64,000 nucleotides of DNA from Candidatus Bathyarchaeota archaeon (GTDB lineage: Archaea > Thermoproteota > Bathyarchaeia > Bathyarchaeales > SOJC01): the NCBI GenBank assembly GCA_020354575.1, contig CP070649.1, forward strand, positions 1,746,393 through 1,810,392, read 5' to 3'. This document shows positions 1-8,241 of the stretch, piece by piece. The notes beneath the pieces are model-generated. The model worked only from the letters and a program-made list of their open reading frames with translations. It searched no databases and was not told the DNA's origin. The position numbers and the translations under genes are program-made. Position 1 is the first letter of the stretch. Each line of letters opens with the position of its first letter.

Positions 1-807
1 ACAGCGACTCACCTCAAGCAAATATTTTCTTGTGGAGCAAGAGCTCTAATCAATTATGTTTTGATGAAAAATGATTTCAATATTTTGACGGGGAAGATCC
101 TCAATCTCAACTTCCCCTCTATTGTAGATAGCATGGAAACTGAAGGAAAAATAGTGCCTTATGGTTACAGCTCTGGTACTTACGCCAGACTCAATCCTGT
201 ACTCAATCAGGTTGCTTTATTACCTCAACAACAGGAAATTGACGCACTTGGTCCAGGAATAGGAAGAGCTGATTGGGAAAAGAGGTTTGAGCTCGTATAT
301 CAAACAGCGTTGCACCAAGATGTAAAAGCAGTAATGGGAGTAACACCGGTAATTTTATCCTTTGCTCGATTTATATCAAAAAAACATAGAAAAAAACCAA
401 AGGATTTATGGAAGTTCAAGGCTCTTTTCTGCACAAGCGTAAGGAAAATTCATTTCAGATATGCACCTGTATTGAAATCTTATTTTAATGAAGTTCCAGT
501 CATAGAGATGTATACTGCGACAGAAGGAGTGTATGGCCAGCAACTAGATGATTTTCCGTACATTTGTTTTAATTACGATAAATATCTATTTGAAGTCGAA
601 ACGGGGAGAGGCCTCAAAATGCTCCATGACCTTAAGAGAGGAGAATGGGGGAGACTGATCGTCTCTTCTTGCCTCTTTCCACGATATGACATCGGAGATA
701 TGGTTGAATCTATGGGCAAGAATTATTTTCGAATTTTTGGCAGAGCTAAGGCTTTGCATATTTTGGAACATAGATTGTATCGGCTGTTGTATGGATGGCT
801 TCTTTAA
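1..807 (+). CDS. GH3-family acyl-adenylating-like protein (3' part)
   Basis: The frame is open from base 1, so the gene begins before the window; a TTG at 61 is internal, not a real start. The segment (about 268 residues) has the look of the C-terminal half of GH3/auxin-responsive-promoter family proteins of the ANL adenylating superfamily: a YTATEG stretch near residue 171 resembles the family's acidic A5-type motif and is followed by a PRYDIGD stretch. These enzymes adenylate a carboxylate; the substrate cannot be read here. The protein stops soon after the FGRAK motif (the hinge region), so the usual mobile C-terminal domain is short or missing. The 3' end overlaps the opposite-strand zinc-ribbon gene by 4 bases. 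The family call is moderately sure, the function unknown. Confidence 0.6.
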   Translation, partial: TATHLKQIFSCGARALINYVLMKNDFNILTGKILNLNFPSIVDSMETEGKIVPYGYSSGTYARLNPVLNQVALLPQQQEIDALGPGIGRADWEKRFELVYQTALHQDVKAVMGVTPVILSFARFISKKHRKKPKDLWKFKALFCTSVRKIHFRYAPVLKSYFNEVPVIEMYTATEGVYGQQLDDFPYICFNYDKYLFEVETGRGLKMLHDLKRGEWGRLIVSSCLFPRYDIGDMVESMGKNYFRIFGRAKALHILEHRLYRLLYGWLL

Positions 808-1184
808 GGTCTTGGGTTTCTGCGTGAAGATTTCATTGCTCCGTAGATGGCGAAAAGGATGATAACTATGCCGATTGACACTAGAAGTACGGCGCCACGC
901 CATGAACTGGGAAGATCTAAAAGGGCTGTTATCAGAGATGTTGCTCCAATGATAACGATGATAATACCGAAAATCAAAATCCAGAAACGACTTACCTCTT
1001 CCTTCTCATGTTTCTCGGTTTTCTCTTCTTTCTCGTGTCTTTCGGTTTTCTCTTCCTTTTCATATTTTTCGTAGGTCTCACGAGAAATTGCTCTTAATTT
1101 GAGAGAAGCTCCACATTTAGGACAATGCTCCATTTCCTCCGTAACTTCACTCCCACATTTCTGACAATATGGCAACTTCTTCAC
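804..1184 (-). CDS. Zinc-ribbon membrane protein with charged linker
   Basis: A 126-residue protein starting at GTG. Residues 7-24 form a zinc ribbon (CQKC and CPKC pairs), residues 38-62 are a glutamate/lysine-rich linker built from repeated EKEEKTE units that probably forms a coiled coil, and two hydrophobic helices (about 67-88 and 94-113) follow before a short basic tail. The ribbon would face the cytoplasm. No enzymatic motif is visible. It is common in archaea for such zinc-ribbon/TM proteins to be uncharacterised. It stands alone, convergent with the GH3-like gene and divergent from the thiolase operon. Confidence 0.7.
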   Translation of the reverse strand: MKKLPYCQKCGSEVTEEMEHCPKCGASLKLRAISRETYEKYEKEEKTERHEKEEKTEKHEKEEVSRFWILIFGIIIVIIGATSLITALLDLPSSWRGAVLLVSIGIVIILFAIYGAMKSSRRNPRP

Positions 1185-1357
1185 CTTAATGGATATGGAT
1201 TGTGGCAGTTACAAATATAAGCGTTAATGCCTTAGACTTGCAAGGCAAAATATAGGCATGCATTGTTATAGAAATATTTCTCACTCTAAGGTTGGCAAAC
1301 ACTTAAGAAAGCGCAGAATAAAAGGGGATAAAGCTCGCAATTAAAGGAGCGATAAAG

Positions 1358-2566
1358 ATGATGAAGGCAACGCGACCAGCGATCATTAGTGTAGGCAGAA
1401 CAAGATTTGGAGAGCACTATGAGACAGAGCCTGAAAAGCTAGTTGAAGAAGCAGGGTTAACAGCCTTAGATTCTGCGAAAATCGAGCGGAAGGATCTAAA
1501 CGCATGCTACTTTGCAGATTACTTTCTCCCAATAACCAACAAGATAGGACTGGAAGAAGGGTTTTTGTCTGAGCTCTTAGAATTGAACATTCCAATGGAA
1601 ATAACTAGATCCTTTAGTTCAGCCCTCTCAAACGCCAGCAACGCTATTTTGGCCGGAAAACAGGACCTTGTGCTTGTTGGAGGTATGGAAAAAATGACAG
1701 ATCGTTGGGATAAAATTCGAGACGATTTGATGTTACTAGAGGATCCATGGAGCTATTACGCAGGCTGCACACCAGAAGCAAATCATGAGCTTATGTTCAG
1801 AGCATATATTAAAAAATATGGAATCGCTGGACAAGAACTAGATATTTTAAACACCGCGTTGGCTGAATTCTCAGTGAAAAATCACCAAAATGCGTTGAAT
1901 AACAAGTATGCTCAGTACCATAGGAAAATCTCGGTAAATGAAGTTTTAAAGGCAAGGACCAGAGCAAGAAGGCCTTTGGGGCTGTTTGATTTTGCACCAA
2001 TATCTGATGGGGCCTCAGCATTAGTATTAGCAAACTCTGATTTAGCTAAATCTTACACTAAAAAGCCAGTCTACATTCAAGGCTATTCTCTTGCAACAGA
2101 TTATATCACTTTTCCCTCACGCAAGGATTTGACTGGGTTTGCTGCAACTAGACTTGCAATGAAAAAATCTCTCAAAGAAGCAGATATCGGGTTGAATGAT
2201 ATCTCAATTTTGGAGCTTTATGATCAGTCTACAATGATGGGTATGGTCTCTTTAGAAGATTTAGGATTTTGTGAGAAAGGCAAAGCATGGATGGACATTC
2301 ACAGATGTTTGCGAGAAAGTGAAGACCACTATCAACTCAACGGTAGAAGGCTCTTTATTAACATGAATGGCGGACTTAAAGCAGATGGCAATCCGTTAGG
2401 CGCTACTGGAGGAGCGGAAATATTTGAAGTTTTCAAGCAGCTAAGGCGCGAAGCGGGTGAGAAACAGGTGAATGCAAGCGAGGACCTTAAGCATGGTTGC
2501 ATTCATGAGCTGGAAGGCTTCGGTACTAAGGCGTACATATACATATTAGGAAGGGAGTTGGAATGA
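1358..2566 (+). CDS. Thiolase-family protein lacking canonical catalytic residues
   Basis: A 402-residue protein of the SCP-x/archaeal thiolase family: N-terminal SVGRTRFG, then LVGGMEKM (about 107-112), and a C-terminal GGLKADGNPLGATG block. Archaeal thiolases condense or cleave acetoacetyl-CoA and are usually co-encoded with a DUF35 protein and HMG-CoA synthase. Here the helix that should carry the nucleophilic Cys reads ITRSFSSALSNASNAI (82-97) with no cysteine, and the histidine of the GHPxG motif is Asn (GNPLG). One Cys is present near the C-terminus (HGCIHE). Start ATG 1358 is preceded by AAAGGAG. The stop overlaps the next start (ATGA), so translation is coupled. It may be a non-catalytic scaffold or use altered chemistry (inference). 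Confidence 0.85.
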   Translation: MMKATRPAIISVGRTRFGEHYETEPEKLVEEAGLTALDSAKIERKDLNACYFADYFLPITNKIGLEEGFLSELLELNIPMEITRSFSSALSNASNAILAGKQDLVLVGGMEKMTDRWDKIRDDLMLLEDPWSYYAGCTPEANHELMFRAYIKKYGIAGQELDILNTALAEFSVKNHQNALNNKYAQYHRKISVNEVLKARTRARRPLGLFDFAPISDGASALVLANSDLAKSYTKKPVYIQGYSLATDYITFPSRKDLTGFAATRLAMKKSLKEADIGLNDISILELYDQSTMMGMVSLEDLGFCEKGKAWMDIHRCLRESEDHYQLNGRRLFINMNGGLKADGNPLGATGGAEIFEVFKQLRREAGEKQVNASEDLKHGCIHELEGFGTKAYIYILGRELE

Positions 2567-4086
2567 GTAGCGAACCTATTGAAAGACGAGTCGCTTATTT
2601 AGGGGATAGATTGCGAGGGAGTCGCTGTAAAATTTGTGGCAAAGAATACTTCAAACTTAAAAACTATTGTGGAGATTGTGGAAGAGCAAGTTTTAGCAGG
2701 ATGGAAAATATCGATTTTTTTTATGAGGAAGGGACACTTGATTTTTGCACAGTTATTAATAATCCTACAAATAAATTCAAGAAATTGGGATCCTATATTT
2801 ATGGAATAGTGTCCTTCCATGACGGGAAAGTACGTTTTCCGGGTCGGCTAACCGATTATGCAATTGAAGATGATGATGAGATTATTCTAAGTGATTTCGA
2901 AGGCAGAAAGGTTATTCCTAGGTTTAGAAGAAGACATGCTGTTGAACCGAGCGGAATTGTACCGACCATATCTTTGGCTTTCACTTTCTCAGATGAATAC
3001 TATCCATATCAAGAGTATAAAATAGAGAAGCCTTCAAAGGAATATGAAAAACCAGGGATTGTTGCATACGGGACCTATTCTTCTAGGTTTAGAATTAAGG
3101 AGAGGACAATAGAGCGTGCTGTTCCATTTTTAGATGAAGATGCTATAACAGCTGCTGTAGAAGCGGGAAAAATGGCTCTTATCCACTCCAGGGCTACTCA
3201 CAAATCAATCATTAAGGTCTATGTAGGCTCGGAGTCTAACCCGTATGCTGTCAAACCTATCGCTTCCAAAGTGGCACAAGTTCTGAAGCTTGGGGAGGAA
3301 TGTCAGGCTGAAGGAGTTCAATGCGTTGATGCTATAGATACTGAATTCGCCTGCAAGGCTGCAACTAGTATGTTTAAGGACGCTGCTTCTCTCGTCTACT
3401 TCTCAGACCAAGAAGATACTCATGCTATGGTAATTGCCACGGATAACTCTCAATCTGCTCCAAGAGGGGAACCAGGTGGTGAATTAGACCTCTTTGTGGG
3501 TTATGGAAGTGCTGCATTCATTTTTGGTGTGCATGATGTAATCGCTCAATTTGAAGGCTGGAACTCAATTACCTCTGATACTCCCGATTTCTGGAGGAGA
3601 GATACCCAACCTTACCCAAGTCATGGCGGTAGATTTACAGGAGTACCAGCTTACTTTAAGCATGTCACAAAAGCTGTCAAAAAACTTATGGATAGGTTAA
3701 GACTAAAGCCGATTGATGTTAACTACTTTGTAGCACATCAACCCAACGCAGTATTCCCAGCCCGAGTTGCAAAAGCCTTGGGTTTCAATGAAGAACAGTT
3801 TCTCCCAGGACTACAAGTGGCCACCTTTGGAAATACATATTCAGGCTGTTCGCCAATAGGCTTAGCTGCAGTTCTTGATATCGCAAATCCAGATGAAAGA
3901 ATTCTAGTAGCAAGTTATGGCTCAGGAGCGGGAAGTGACACTTACTCCTTTATCACGACGAGACAGCTAATTAGAAAAAGAGCTAGACAAAAATTCACGA
4001 TCAGACATCAAGCAGAAAATGAGTTCTTAAAATATGTTAATTATGACACTTACAGAAGATTTAAGAATGGAATGCAATCAGCCTAA
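2563..4086 (+). CDS. DUF35 OB-fold/zinc-ribbon fused to HMG-CoA synthase
   Basis: A 507-residue fusion. Residues about 18-150 are a DUF35 module: rubredoxin-like ribbon (CKICG and CGDCG) followed by an OB-fold region with YIYGIVSF. Residues about 160-480 are an archaeal-type 3-hydroxy-3-methylglutaryl-CoA synthase, with the catalytic Cys in DTEFACKAA and the histidine motif AHQPN followed by GNTYSGCSPIGLAAVLD. HMG-CoA synthase condenses acetyl-CoA with acetoacetyl-CoA at the entry to the mevalonate pathway for archaeal lipids. In other archaea the thiolase, DUF35 protein and synthase are three polypeptides of one complex; here DUF35 and the synthase are one chain and the thiolase is the overlapping upstream gene. 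The order DUF35-synthase is reversed or separate in most relatives as far as I recall. Confidence 0.9.
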   Translation: MSSEPIERRVAYLGDRLRGSRCKICGKEYFKLKNYCGDCGRASFSRMENIDFFYEEGTLDFCTVINNPTNKFKKLGSYIYGIVSFHDGKVRFPGRLTDYAIEDDDEIILSDFEGRKVIPRFRRRHAVEPSGIVPTISLAFTFSDEYYPYQEYKIEKPSKEYEKPGIVAYGTYSSRFRIKERTIERAVPFLDEDAITAAVEAGKMALIHSRATHKSIIKVYVGSESNPYAVKPIASKVAQVLKLGEECQAEGVQCVDAIDTEFACKAATSMFKDAASLVYFSDQEDTHAMVIATDNSQSAPRGEPGGELDLFVGYGSAAFIFGVHDVIAQFEGWNSITSDTPDFWRRDTQPYPSHGGRFTGVPAYFKHVTKAVKKLMDRLRLKPIDVNYFVAHQPNAVFPARVAKALGFNEEQFLPGLQVATFGNTYSGCSPIGLAAVLDIANPDERILVASYGSGAGSDTYSFITTRQLIRKRARQKFTIRHQAENEFLKYVNYDTYRRFKNGMQSA

Positions 4087-4095
4087 ACCAAACAT

Positions 4096-5283
4096 GTGAG
4101 GGAATCCTCGATGGAAGAAGAATCTCAAGAACAGCAAACATGGCAATTTGCCCGATTAATATTGAAGGTGCTTTATAATCCAACTAGGGCATTCGAAGAA
4201 ATAATCAAAAGACCGATGATTAAGGGTCCAATTCTTATTCTGATAATAACGTTACCTTTAATTCTTGCTGGACAATACATTAGCGGAACCAAGTTTTTCT
4301 TAGAAAATCCAATACCTGATGAAGATTTGTGGACGGAGAAACCGTTAAACTCAGCATCATTCCTTTGGACCTCCAATGATAATATCACTTTCGATGATGG
4401 CGATTACATTTCAGGCAACTATAGCGTTTCATCTTCTCTAATTAACACGTCCACCATATGGCTACGTTTGACAGATATTGGAAGGATCAACTGCGGTACA
4501 GAAGAATTCAATCGCTTGTCATTTAAAATCAAATGGATAATCGAAGGAAATGCAATCCCAACTGCAATTTTGCAGTTGTTTTCTCACGATGAAAATCGTA
4601 GATTCGAATCAAATATAACACACATAATAGCCAATAGCTCAGGTATTTGGGAAAATGTAACTGTAAGCTTGGCGACTAATAATACTAACACCTGGATTCC
4701 GACCTCTAACCAGCCCAGTTGGGATAACATTACTGGAGTAGAGTTCCAATTGTTTTATGACGGAAACACAAATCTCACCATAAGAATAGATGATCTATTC
4801 TTTGGAAAATTCATTCCCATATCGTCTTCTGCCACCTTTGATATACAAATACTATATCTACTCTTGCGAAGTAGTGCTGATCATTTATTCGAGTGGCTGA
4901 TATTATCTGGATTGGTTTTACTGGCTCTAAAAAGCTTCACGGATTGGAAAGGGGTTTGGAAAGAAATCTTCTTCACTATAGGATATGTTTATTCAGCTTT
5001 CATTCTGAATTTTGCAGCTCTTGTTGTCCTATTCTCAGTTTTACCAGCACTTTTCATTCCTTATCGAATCACATACTTAGAGTACCTTGATCTCTATCAA
5101 GGTAGCTGGGGTACACCTATCTCCGTTGTAACACTGCTTTTTTACGGATGGATCATGATTCTTTGCACAATCGGTGTAAAAAAGATGCAGGAAATGTCTT
5201 GGAGCAAAGCACTTCTTATTGGCTTTGGAGCTATTCTGATAAGTTTGGTGTTTAGTTCACTCTTGCTCAGTATGTTCTTTTAA
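4096..5283 (+). CDS. Yip1-like multi-pass membrane protein with inserted exterior domain
   Basis: A 395-residue protein. The N-terminus (ARLILKVLYNPTRAFEEI) is typical of archaeal YIP1-family proteins. One TM helix lies at about 44-63; residues 65-245 are hydrophilic, rich in N-x-S/T sequons and look beta-rich, like a carbohydrate-binding or LamG-type sandwich exposed outside; four or five TM helices follow (about 252-395). Function unknown; the family is involved in membrane traffic in eukaryotes but not understood in archaea. It starts at GTG 4096, 9 bases after the synthase gene (an ATG at 4111 is an alternative), so it may be the third gene of that operon. Its end overlaps the convergent regulator gene by 27 bases. 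Confidence 0.65.
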   Translation: MRESSMEEESQEQQTWQFARLILKVLYNPTRAFEEIIKRPMIKGPILILIITLPLILAGQYISGTKFFLENPIPDEDLWTEKPLNSASFLWTSNDNITFDDGDYISGNYSVSSSLINTSTIWLRLTDIGRINCGTEEFNRLSFKIKWIIEGNAIPTAILQLFSHDENRRFESNITHIIANSSGIWENVTVSLATNNTNTWIPTSNQPSWDNITGVEFQLFYDGNTNLTIRIDDLFFGKFIPISSSATFDIQILYLLLRSSADHLFEWLILSGLVLLALKSFTDWKGVWKEIFFTIGYVYSAFILNFAALVVLFSVLPALFIPYRITYLEYLDLYQGSWGTPISVVTLLFYGWIMILCTIGVKKMQEMSWSKALLIGFGAILISLVFSSLLLSMFF

Positions 5284-5685
5284 AATCGGTTCATTTGTGG
5301 GTGTGCAAGGTGGTGAGCAAAAATTGCATTGTTCCATGTCTAGCTTGGAATTTGATTGTTTACATAATTCGCACATAAGGCGCTTTTCTCGTACAAGTCT
5401 ACAAGTAAGACAAATCTGAAAAGCAAGTGCCATTACATTTGACTCGTGACTAACTAGTAGAGCAGCCATTTTCTCAATCTGCACTTTTATCGCTTTTTCT
5501 CTTGCTATAGGAAGAATACTTCCTCTCACGTGATGAGAGTATTTGCTTATTGCAGTTTGCGTTATGCCTAGCAGGTTTGCTGCTTCTCTTTGCTTCAGTC
5601 CATAGGATTCAATTAATTCTTTGGCAAGACAAGCACGAATTGCCGGAACCACGGATTTCACCGCAACTTCGCAAGGGAGTTTCAT
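5257..5685 (-). CDS. HTH transcriptional regulator with cysteine-rich tail
   Basis: From ATG 5685 the protein has 142 residues; the longer frame to 5757 would run through the promoter and operators, so the inner start is chosen. It opens MKLPCEVAVKSVVPAIRA, followed by a helix-turn-helix (LKQREAANLLGITQTAISKY, about 29-48) of the lambda-repressor type seen in a family of archaeal regulators. The last third has three Cys-pair groups (CLTC, CELC, CNFC plus one more Cys), suggesting a bound metal or Fe-S cluster and a sensory role (inference). Divergent from the regulator at 5749, with which it shares a TATA element and palindromes, so the two are probably auto- or cross-regulated. Confidence 0.75.
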   Translation of the reverse strand: MKLPCEVAVKSVVPAIRACLAKELIESYGLKQREAANLLGITQTAISKYSHHVRGSILPIAREKAIKVQIEKMAALLVSHESNVMALAFQICLTCRLVREKRLMCELCKQSNSKLDMEQCNFCSPPCTPTNEPILKEHTEQE

Positions 5686-5718
5686 TGCCTTTCTTCCTGA
5701 CAGAGGATGTTGGAAAAG

Positions 5719-5727
5719 GTATATAAG
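5719..5727. promoter_or_regulatory. Symmetric TATA box between divergent regulators
   Basis: GTATATAAG lies behind the purine-rich GGAAAAGG, a good BRE for rightward transcription. Its centre is about 26 bases before the ATG at 5749, which would make that mRNA leaderless. Read leftward, the same element is about 37 bases before the ATG at 5685. It may serve both genes, though only one start per strand can be guessed. Confidence 0.5.
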
Positions 5728-5743
5728 TATGACGTTCGTCATA
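5728..5743. promoter_or_regulatory. Perfect palindrome, candidate operator 1
   Basis: TATGACGTTCGTCATA is a perfect 16-base inverted repeat directly downstream of the TATA box. It shares the half-site TATGAC with the palindrome at 5747-5764, the two centres being 20 bases apart, that is two helical turns on one DNA face. Confidence 0.7.
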
Positions 5744-5746
5744 ATA

Positions 5747-5764
5747 TTATGACGCATGTCATAA
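5747..5764. promoter_or_regulatory. Imperfect palindrome, candidate operator 2
   Basis: TTATGACGCATGTCATAA has 7-base arms (TTATGAC/GTCATAA) around GCAT and overlaps the proposed leaderless ATG at 5749. A regulator bound here would block both start-site access and translation start of the rightward gene. Confidence 0.65.
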
Positions 5765-6783
5765 GAGCAATAGAGGAAACGTTTTTGAAAAAGACCTATT
5801 CTCCTTTCTCCCCTCAGAAGGCTGATAAAAAAAACGAAGCTCTTATGACATACGTTTCATTCAACGAGCAGTTGAGAGATCGCGAGTTTGCTGGAGATTC
5901 GTTATGGCTGTCAAGAAAAATGGTTAACAATGGGTGCACCTTGGAGCAAACACGGCAAGTGATGGAGGAGCGATGCAAAGACTGCAATGTTATTTCGCCA
6001 ATGTTTTGTGTAGAGCATTGCGAGACATGGAAAGTCAAGAAAGAGCTTCGTGAAACCAATAAAGCGCTTTCAGGAGATGACCATGGAGAAAGATTGATGA
6101 ATGCCATCAAGAATAAGAGAAGACTAGCGGTTATTGACATTCTCCAAGAAAAAAGGGTCTCTCTTGACGATTTGCAGAAGAAACTTAAAAAATATGGGTT
6201 TTTTCACAGTCAAAAAACGATTAATGGATATTTGCATCCATTGCTAGAAGCTGGCTTGATTATTAAAAGTGATCAAATCCTGGAACTTACACTGTATGGT
6301 AAAAGGATTCATGAAGCTATCTACAGACATGGTTATACAGGACAGCTGCCAATTCATTCGAACAGTTATGAGGAGAAAATCCTTGAAGTCCTTTTACAGA
6401 ATGCGAAAACCCACAATGAGTTGCAAGTCATTGTACCAATTAAGAGTCTTTCAAGGGTCTTAAAGCGGTTATTAGATCGTGGTTTGATATTAAATAATTC
6501 TCCTTCTGACCATGTTTTCTATTTTCGTACAAGGAGAGCATTGGCTTTAGAGAAACTTTCACCAACACACAAAAAGATCTGCACAACAATCCCACCAGCA
6601 GGAATCTCAACCCGTGAGTTGTCGAAAATCATGGAAATCAACATTCGTCGAATGTACAAATATTTGCGTGCTCTACGAGGCAAGAAACTAGTATTTAGGA
6701 GAAGAATACCAATTAGATTTGAATTATCAGCCAAGGGAAAAAGGTTGGCTGAATTCTTAAACGAAATTACAAATATTAAATAG
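5749..6783 (+). CDS. Cys-cluster and winged-helix transcriptional regulator
   Basis: A 344-residue protein from ATG 5749, chosen because it sits about 26 bases after a TATA box; ATG 5845 (residue 33) is the other candidate. Near the N-terminus a cluster CKDC, FCVEHC (about 73-90) resembles metal or Fe-S binding sites in archaeal regulators. The rest is helical with at least two or three winged-helix-like units (for example VSLDDLQKKLKKYGFF at about 142-157, ISTRELSKIMEINIRRMYKY at about 283-302), ending in a basic wing. DNA binding is probable; target and signal are unknown. It faces the other cysteine-rich regulator across the paired palindromes. Confidence 0.65.
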   Translation: MTHVIRAIEETFLKKTYSPFSPQKADKKNEALMTYVSFNEQLRDREFAGDSLWLSRKMVNNGCTLEQTRQVMEERCKDCNVISPMFCVEHCETWKVKKELRETNKALSGDDHGERLMNAIKNKRRLAVIDILQEKRVSLDDLQKKLKKYGFFHSQKTINGYLHPLLEAGLIIKSDQILELTLYGKRIHEAIYRHGYTGQLPIHSNSYEEKILEVLLQNAKTHNELQVIVPIKSLSRVLKRLLDRGLILNNSPSDHVFYFRTRRALALEKLSPTHKKICTTIPPAGISTRELSKIMEINIRRMYKYLRALRGKKLVFRRRIPIRFELSAKGKRLAEFLNEITNIK

Positions 6784-7097
6784 ATTTGCCAACTGCTCGG
6801 TCTACCAAGAATGGGTGTTCCTCTCTCCTCCAGCAGAGTCTCCTATTGATTCGCTGATGCATTCTAATCGAATTTCGATCTATGTGCGATTTTGTAAAAG
6901 CTGTTCACTCCAGTCCGGCTCTGGCCTTTAGAAGTAGTTGCTCTAAAGAGGAAAATTTCGCTAATGAGAAATGGATTATTGAAATCAATAGAGTGCGCTC
7001 TCTTAGTGGTAGCTAAAATATTGGTAAATCACATCCAGACCCAACTAATTAAATTCAAAGCAGATATTAATAATACTAGTCAGATGGATGTGCTATC
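6784..7097. other. Intergenic stretch without gene
   Basis: No reading frame with family resemblance, no tRNA and no repeat was seen. An AT-rich piece near 7047-7075 (TTAAATTC, then ATTAATAATAC) could hold the promoter of the glycosylase gene. A CTCCAGTCCGGCTCTGG hairpin near 6908-6924 is weak. Confidence 0.4.
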
Positions 7098-7940
7098 GTG
7101 GAACTCCCTGAGCTGACAATTCTAGCAAGACAGATGAAAGATGAGCTAGTAGGAAAACAAATTTCTGAAGTTAAAATTGCTAATCCTAAATGTTTAAACA
7201 TGCCTTTCAAACAGTTCGTAAAAGCTATCATTGGAAGAACCATCAAATCAGTTGCGAACAAAGGCAAATGGCTTTTCATCGAACTCGATTTAGACTACTT
7301 TCTACTTTTTAATCCTGGAATGGGAGTGGATATCATTCACTTTGAAACTAGCAACCAATTACCAGAAAAAGTCCACATAAAATTCACTCTTAACGATCAA
7401 ACAGGCTTCTCAGTGCGCGTCTGGTGGTTCTGTTATCTACATCTAGTGCGGAAAAATAAGCTCATTGAGCACAAATTAACGGGAAAATTAGGCATATCGC
7501 CACTGGATAAAAGGTTTACATTGAATCTTTTTAAAAGCCTTCTTATCAAGAGAAGAAGCAACATTAAATCTTTTTTACTTGACCAGAAGAATATAGCAGG
7601 TATCGGTAATGTCTACATTCAAGACATTCTCTACAACGCAAAACTTCATCCCAAGCGAAAGATCCCTTCGTTGAGTGCAACAGAGATTGAAGCTCTTTAT
7701 GCATCTATGAAGTCGGTGTTGAAAGAAAGCATTGAGCTAGGAGGATTAGCTTATGAGAGAAATTTTTACGGTGAGAAAGGTGGCTACGGTAAGAAGCAAT
7801 TCAAAATTGCCTACAAACCTGACAATCCCTGCCCTATTTGTCAAACTCCTATTCAAAAAATAAAGACGGGTTCAACTAGCAGTTTCATCTGCTCCAATTG
7901 TCAACCGCTAAATGTGAAAAATGGTGAAGCAACCAATTGA
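7098..7940 (+). CDS. Fpg/Nei-family DNA glycosylase, N-terminal Pro missing
   Basis: A 280-residue protein starting at GTG. It has the family's ELPEL N-terminus, the helix-two-turn-helix segment with FLLDQKNIAGIGNVYIQDILY (about 160-180), and a C-terminal zinc finger CPIC...CSNC (about 249-269). Fpg/Nei enzymes excise oxidised bases and nick DNA using Pro after the removed Met as nucleophile. Here Glu directly follows the initiator; the preceding codon is ATC, so a Pro cannot be restored by choosing another start. A subgroup of Fpg-like proteins in archaea and clostridia is known to begin (M)xELPE, so this is probably that subgroup rather than damage. Activity therefore is uncertain. Confidence 0.85.
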   Translation: MELPELTILARQMKDELVGKQISEVKIANPKCLNMPFKQFVKAIIGRTIKSVANKGKWLFIELDLDYFLLFNPGMGVDIIHFETSNQLPEKVHIKFTLNDQTGFSVRVWWFCYLHLVRKNKLIEHKLTGKLGISPLDKRFTLNLFKSLLIKRRSNIKSFLLDQKNIAGIGNVYIQDILYNAKLHPKRKIPSLSATEIEALYASMKSVLKESIELGGLAYERNFYGEKGGYGKKQFKIAYKPDNPCPICQTPIQKIKTGSTSSFICSNCQPLNVKNGEATN

Positions 7941-8010
7941 ACTCAGTCATTTTCTCTTCTTTGTAAGCCGCTCCTACACGAGTATCAACATTGTTTTCTA
8001 TATTCTTATG

Positions 8011-8241
8011 CTAGACAGTTTCAACTCTGATTATTTCAGGAACTTTACGTTTCAGGAAGTTTTCAACTCCCCATTTCACTGTCATAGTTGACATCGGACA
8101 GCCTGCACAAGCTCCTTTAAGCTTAACACGAGCAACCCCATTATTAACATCAACGAGTTCAACATCTCCTCCATCAGCCTGCAGATTGGGTCTAATCTCT
8201 TCAATAGCTTCTTCAACTCTTTCTAATATCTTCGCTTTCAT
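8011..8241 (-). CDS. NifU C-terminal domain Fe-S scaffold protein
   Basis: From ATG 8241 the product has 76 residues and is a single NifU/Nfu C-terminal domain: IRPNLQADGGDVELVDV and then the CAGCPMS cluster-binding motif (C-x2-C). Such proteins carry and deliver Fe-S clusters in the cytoplasm. The open frame runs on to 8325 but the extra 28 residues do not resemble the family. A GTG at 8250 is another possible start. Many Fe-S proteins occur in this window, but there is no sulfur-mobilising gene beside it. Confidence 0.85.
   Translation of the reverse strand: MKAKILERVEEAIEEIRPNLQADGGDVELVDVNNGVARVKLKGACAGCPMSTMTVKWGVENFLKRKVPEIIRVETV

Noticed and set aside
847-1074. 75-codon frame opposite to the charged linker of the zinc-ribbon gene, rich in Phe and Ser
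   Set aside because: It is the antisense reading of the EKEEKTE repeats; no start context or family resemblance.
5685-5757. Longer N-terminus for the minus-strand HTH regulator
   Set aside because: It would cover the TATA box and operators; the inner ATG at 5685 gives the family's usual beginning.
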